From Guadua angustifolia (lineage: Eukaryota > Streptophyta > Magnoliopsida > Poales > Poaceae), in assembly GCA_036346375.1 (NCBI GenBank), contig CM070515.1:14468423-14532422 (forward strand): a stretch of 64,000 nt of DNA, in the 5' to 3' direction. Under the pieces are notes generated by a model, which was given only the letters and a program-made list of their open reading frames with translations, was not told where the DNA came from and did not search any database. The translations under genes were made by a program, and so were the position numbers. Within the stretch, counting starts at the first letter, position 1, and the number at the start of each line of letters is the position of its first letter. Shown here in pieces: positions 60,020 through 64,000 of this stretch.

Positions 60020-61455
60020 GTTAAAAATTTTGACGAAATTTGGCAAAATTTCACTGAAAAACTAGATTTTGGACCACCCTGAATTTAAAACTACCGGACG
60101 GATTAAATTTTTTAAACAAAAATTGAAAATGCTACAGTAATTTCGGTTTTTGGCAAAATTTTGGGTTTTTTTTGTTCAGTTTTAAAAGTTTTAGGGCCGA
60201 ATTTTACCGGATTTGACCCAATAACCCTTAAGAAAGTCATCTTATTTGAAAATTTGTTGAAAAACCAAAATTTTGAGATATTCTAAAATTTTAGCGTAAA
60301 TCTTGTCGATTTTTATAAAATTATATAAACTTGATAATGATCTAAAAATTTATAGTACAATATTTAATAGTGTAGGATCATACAAAAAATTAAAATAATT
60401 TAACTTCATTTGTTATCTTTAAAAAATCAAACATAGAATGAACATAATTGGAACAGTAACCTTGTCAGAATTTTATAAATTTTTCGTGTGTGATCAAGAT
60501 TTAAAAGTTTTATGAGAGATTAATAGTTACTTCATTACTATTCTATAAAATTTTCAAAAAATTCAACTTTTTTGTTTGGCCAATGAAATCTATGTATGCA
60601 TTAAACTTCATTTGTTATATTATATTTCAAAAATCAAAAAGAGAAAGAACATAAATGGTACCGTGCCTTGTAAGAATTTTATAAATTCATTGGTGTGTGA
60701 TGATGATTCAAAATTTTTATGAGATCTTAAGCATTTTCTTATCAACTTTTTGTAAAATTTTTAAAAGTTCTAAAACTTTTTTTATTTTTTAAAGCAAATC
60801 TGGACTTTTATCAGGACGTAGCACTGTTAGAATTTTTAAAAATTATTTAAGTATGATAATCATCTAAAACATTTATATAACCATTAATGCTACATCAAGA
60901 CTATCCACAAAAATTTTCAATATTTTTTAACGTGGTTTGTACAATTTTTCATTTCATTCAATTTTGCAGGTAAGGCTTTTAACAGGACAGTAGCAATTTT
61001 TGAATTTTCAAAAATTCATGATTCTTGACCATCATCTGAAAATTTTATGAGAATATTATAGATGTGTCAGAACTATCCACAAAAAAAATTAAAATATTGT
61101 AACGTCATTTGTTCTAATTTTCATTCAGTTCAAACTTGTCGGTTAGCGTTTTATCAGGACAGTAGCAGTGTTTCTCAGATTTGGTAATCATCCAAAAATT
61201 TTATGAAAATATCATCAATGTGTCAAGACTCTTCAGAAAAAAATTTAAAAATTTTCATCGTCGTTTGACCCACTTTTCACCCGATGCAAAACGACCAAAA
61301 TTTCAGCAATTTCACCCGAAATTTCAGGTAAACCGGCTGATTTTTTTTTTGCTAGCAAATGGACCGGATTTGAATTTTGGTTTTTAGATTTCGACCAAAA
61401 TTTATTTGAAATACTGAGATTTCACTGAAATTTTGGATTTCGGTCATACCTGGTA
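60020..61455. mobile_element. AT-rich non-coding element, copy 2
   Basis: Reverse-oriented relative of 20695-22105 with the same ordered internal units. Ends include AAATTTGGCAAAATTTCACTG at the left and, inverse, CTGAGATTTCACTGAAATTT with CGGTCATACC at the right, an imperfect inverted repeat. No coding sequence. Confidence 0.6.
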
Positions 61456-61527
61456 TTTTTTCTCAAACTAAATTTCAATCCTTCAAAAGGAGAAGATGCT
61501 TTTCAGTCAAACTTCAAAGTCTGACCA

Positions 61528-61570
61528 TGAGAGAGAGACAGACAGACAGAGAGAGAGAGAGAGAGAGAGG
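61528..61570. repeat. (GA)n/(GACA)n microsatellite
   Basis: GAGAGAGACAGACAGACAGAGAGAG-type run extending to 61569. Confidence 0.95.
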
Positions 61571-62309
61571 GCGGCATCCGGGCTCCGGCCGTCCGGTACG
61601 TTGCGCTCCGTGAAAGCGACGACGATGGCGTGGTTTGGAAGCCAACATCAAACAGGTGTCTCACGCTCACGCACCCACTAATGGAAGTAGGGGCGGATCT
61701 AAGCCTGGGGCAAGTAGGATGTAGGGTCGAGGATGCGCCTAGAGGGGGGTGAATAGGCGTTTTACAAAATTCGATCGCTCACTAAACAATTCGCTCTAAT
61801 CAACCCCTATGTCAAAACCTAATCAATTATATATGCGGAAGCAATAAATAGGTTTTGACGATTAAAGCCTAAATCAACTAGGCTTACTAGTGCACTAACT
61901 AAATTAAGTCTCTACACTAGAATTGCTAAATTGAACAATCAATTAATACTAAGCAATTCTAATACATTCAAGCAATTGATAAATACTCAATAATGTAAAT
62001 ACTTGAAAGTAAAGAGACAAGGGACAACCGATGTTTTTCCGTGGTGTTCGGAGACTTGCCGGTCTCCCCTAGTCCACGTTGAGGCTAGCCCACACTTGGA
62101 CCGGCTCCCGCTCGAGCACCCGCCTCTTTCCACTAGTCGTGGTTTTTCACGCTCGCGCGTAGGCTCAACCCGAACCTTCACAAACTTCGCCGGGGCTTCT
62201 CACAACCTTGAGAGCTCCCGCGCACGACGCCTACGCCGTCTAGGAGTCGGCAACCTCCAAGAGTAACAAGCCGCTCCTTAGCTCGAACTTCACCGGGCAC
62301 AACAAATGC

Positions 62310-63995
62310 ACTCCTCGGTGATCACCAAGTGCAACACATGCACAAGGACCACACTCAAGTGCAACACATGCACAAGAGCTTCTCAAACCACTCACTAATT
62401 GCAACACATGCAATTAGTCTCACTCTTTAGCTCAAAACTCAATTGGGAGTGTGCAACACATGCAACACCTCACCCAAAACCTCAAACACAGCAACAACAC
62501 TGCCCCCAAGCCCCCCAAGGGGTCCTTTTATAGCCCACAAAGAAAAACTAGCCGTTGGGGGCAAGATTCCAGAAAATCAGCGAAAACGCAGTCCGACCGG
62601 ACCTCTCCCGGTCCGACCGCTCCTCACACAGAACAGGTCGGATTCGACGATTACGGCACGGTCGCAGCAGCTGGGCCAGGCCGCACTGGCCGATCGCGAT
62701 CATGAGCCGGCGGTCCGACCGCCCAACCAAAAAATCAGCAAACACCGAAAACAAACGCCTCTGAAAAACATGCACCGCGGAGGCCGGTCGCACCGCCCGC
62801 ACAAAACCGCACAGCAACACTGCCACTGGAAAAATCACACCGGAGCCCTCCCGGTCACACCGGAGGTCAACTCGGTTGCACCGGCCAATGGATGGTCGCA
62901 CCACCCCATGGATGGTCGCACCACCCAAATCTGGATTTTCGCGCAAACTCATTTCTAAAACTCCAAGCACCATTTCTTGAGCTAACAAATGATCAACACA
63001 TGATCACACACCCGTGCAAAACATATTTGCACCAAATTAGCTCACGCTCAAAGAATTCGACCAAATTCGCGAAAACACATTTCGCAAGCAAACCGAGAAC
63101 TTATGCAATCAACCCTCTAGCCATGTAAGGATCAACACATGACCCCGACACTTTGCAAAACATATTTTCAAATGCCAACACATGCTCTAGGATCGAAACA
63201 CATAACTTCAAAGTTCGTTTGCAAAACACATTTGCAAACCATAACTCCAATTAGCGAAAACACATTTCGCCGACAACTCAAAATCTATTTGCAAAACGTA
63301 TTAAGCAAATCAAACTCGAGTTTATGAGATTAATCCCCCTAGCCATGTGAAGGTCAATACAAGACCCGGTCAACTTGCCAACACCCGTTGCAAGCCCCAC
63401 TCACATGCTCTCGGGATTCAGGACTCATAAACCTCAGTTTATTCGCACAACGAACTTGCAAATAACGCAATAAACATATTTCATGCTTGAGCACTACTCT
63501 TTGCAACACATGCAAAAGTCTAGCTCCAAGCAACATCAAATCAAGATGCATAGACTCTCTAATTGCAACATATGCAATTCTCTAGTCCCATGCAACCACA
63601 AATCAAACTTCGACTAAAACCAAAACCATACGTATGAGCTCTCTACTTGCAACATATGCAAGCCTCTAGCCCCATACAAACATATAAACACCAAATCATG
63701 CTTGAGTTCTCTCCTTTTGCAACACATGCAAAACTTAGCTCCAAGCAACACCAAGGTTTTAGAAAGAAAGTTTTGCGAACCAAAACGTGAAGCTTCAACT
63801 AATGCAACACATGCAAAAGTGAAACCCACGCAAAAGCCAACGCATTAGCTTATCCTATTTGCAACACATGCAAATCAAAGCATAATGCGAAAACCAAATG
63901 CATATACTCTTTCATCTTTGCAACACATGCAAATCAGAGCATAATGCAAAACAACCAAGCACAGACTTAACACATTTGCAACACATGCCAAATGG
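62310..63995. repeat. TTGCAACACATGCAA palindrome series
   Basis: Near-identical 15-17-bp imperfect palindromes occur at about 63502, 63563, 63649, 63718, 63804, 63860, 63919 and 63976, spaced 56-86 bp. Related TTTGCAAAACACATTTGCAA forms occur at 63010-63300 and GTGCAACACATGCACAAG forms at 62330-62460. Confidence 0.88.
62585..62935 (-). repeat. Imperfect palindrome array in LTR copy D
   Basis: About eight to ten variants of CGGTCCGACCG, CGGTCACACCGG and GGTCGCACCACC, plus CGGTCGGATTCGAC-like forms. The nearest lies about 50 bp upstream of the TATA box on minus. The motif is private to this copy. Confidence 0.75.
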
Positions 63996-64000
63996 TTAAC

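Larger units (their letters stand above)
61720..64000 (-). mobile_element. LTR family X copy D (minus, runs off the window)
   Basis: Begins TGTAGGGTCGAGG and carries the complement of CGCCTATTCACCCCCC. Proximal blocks match copy C in order. TATA box (TATAAAAGG on minus, 62524-62532) with the conserved AACGGCTAG just upstream (62550-62558). A palindrome array at 62585-62935, then a second array of TTGCAACACATGCAA palindromes to the window end. The far end is not seen, so it may be a solo LTR or a full element. Confidence 0.8.

Noticed and set aside
62310..63995. CRISPR-like appearance of spaced identical palindromes
   Set aside because: Plant nuclear LTR context. Units are short imperfect palindromes with uneven spacing and no cas genes.

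Overview
This window is nuclear DNA of a grass (Poaceae). The evidence is three spliced plant genes with canonical GT-AG introns, a GC-rich first exon typical of grass genes, and a dense layer of grass-type transposable elements: Tourist, Stowaway, hAT and Mutator MITEs, a CACTA terminus, Copia elements and solo LTRs. The species cannot be fixed from sequence alone. I see no bacterial, organellar or viral block.

Layout. 1-760: a possible last exon of an upstream gene and a CCG-rich degenerate repeat. 1000-6300 (+): a seven-exon USE1-type SNARE gene whose long leader intron carries an antisense LINE fragment. 6300-15500: intergenic, with a small MITE, a solo LTR with perfect target duplications (10525-11981), a CpG-rich island with no gene, and a microsatellite-flanked MITE. 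15518-19883 (-): a ten-exon SPL transcription factor of the long SPL15 class (SBP domain, ankyrin region, C-terminal membrane segment). 20700-33400: MITE country, including an 8-bp-TSD hAT derivative holding a 306-bp hairpin and a 9-bp-TSD foldback MULE. 33000-42820: a broken Copia element, two members of one LTR family, and a CACTA end into which one of those LTRs is inserted. 42820-48700: a Stowaway element and an LTR retrotransposon with TSD GATAC that contains MITEs in one LTR and another solo LTR inside. 49704-55835 (-): an eight-exon proton pump interactor (PPI) gene with a very long acidic N-terminus. 56200-64000: intergenic, a second copy of an AT-rich element in inverse orientation, and the start of a fourth member of the LTR family that runs off the window.

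The genes are independent housekeeping or regulatory loci: a Golgi-to-ER SNARE, an SBP-box regulator and a coiled-coil membrane-anchored PPI protein. They do not form a pathway or cluster.

The most unusual signal is in the LTR family (10525, 37705, 39365 and 61720). All four copies share a core promoter, and three of the four also show a conserved AACGG/GGCTAG-type block. About 40-50 bp upstream of the TATA-like box each copy carries an array of about 8-13 imperfect palindromes whose sequence is private to that copy. I see no novel defence or metabolic system.
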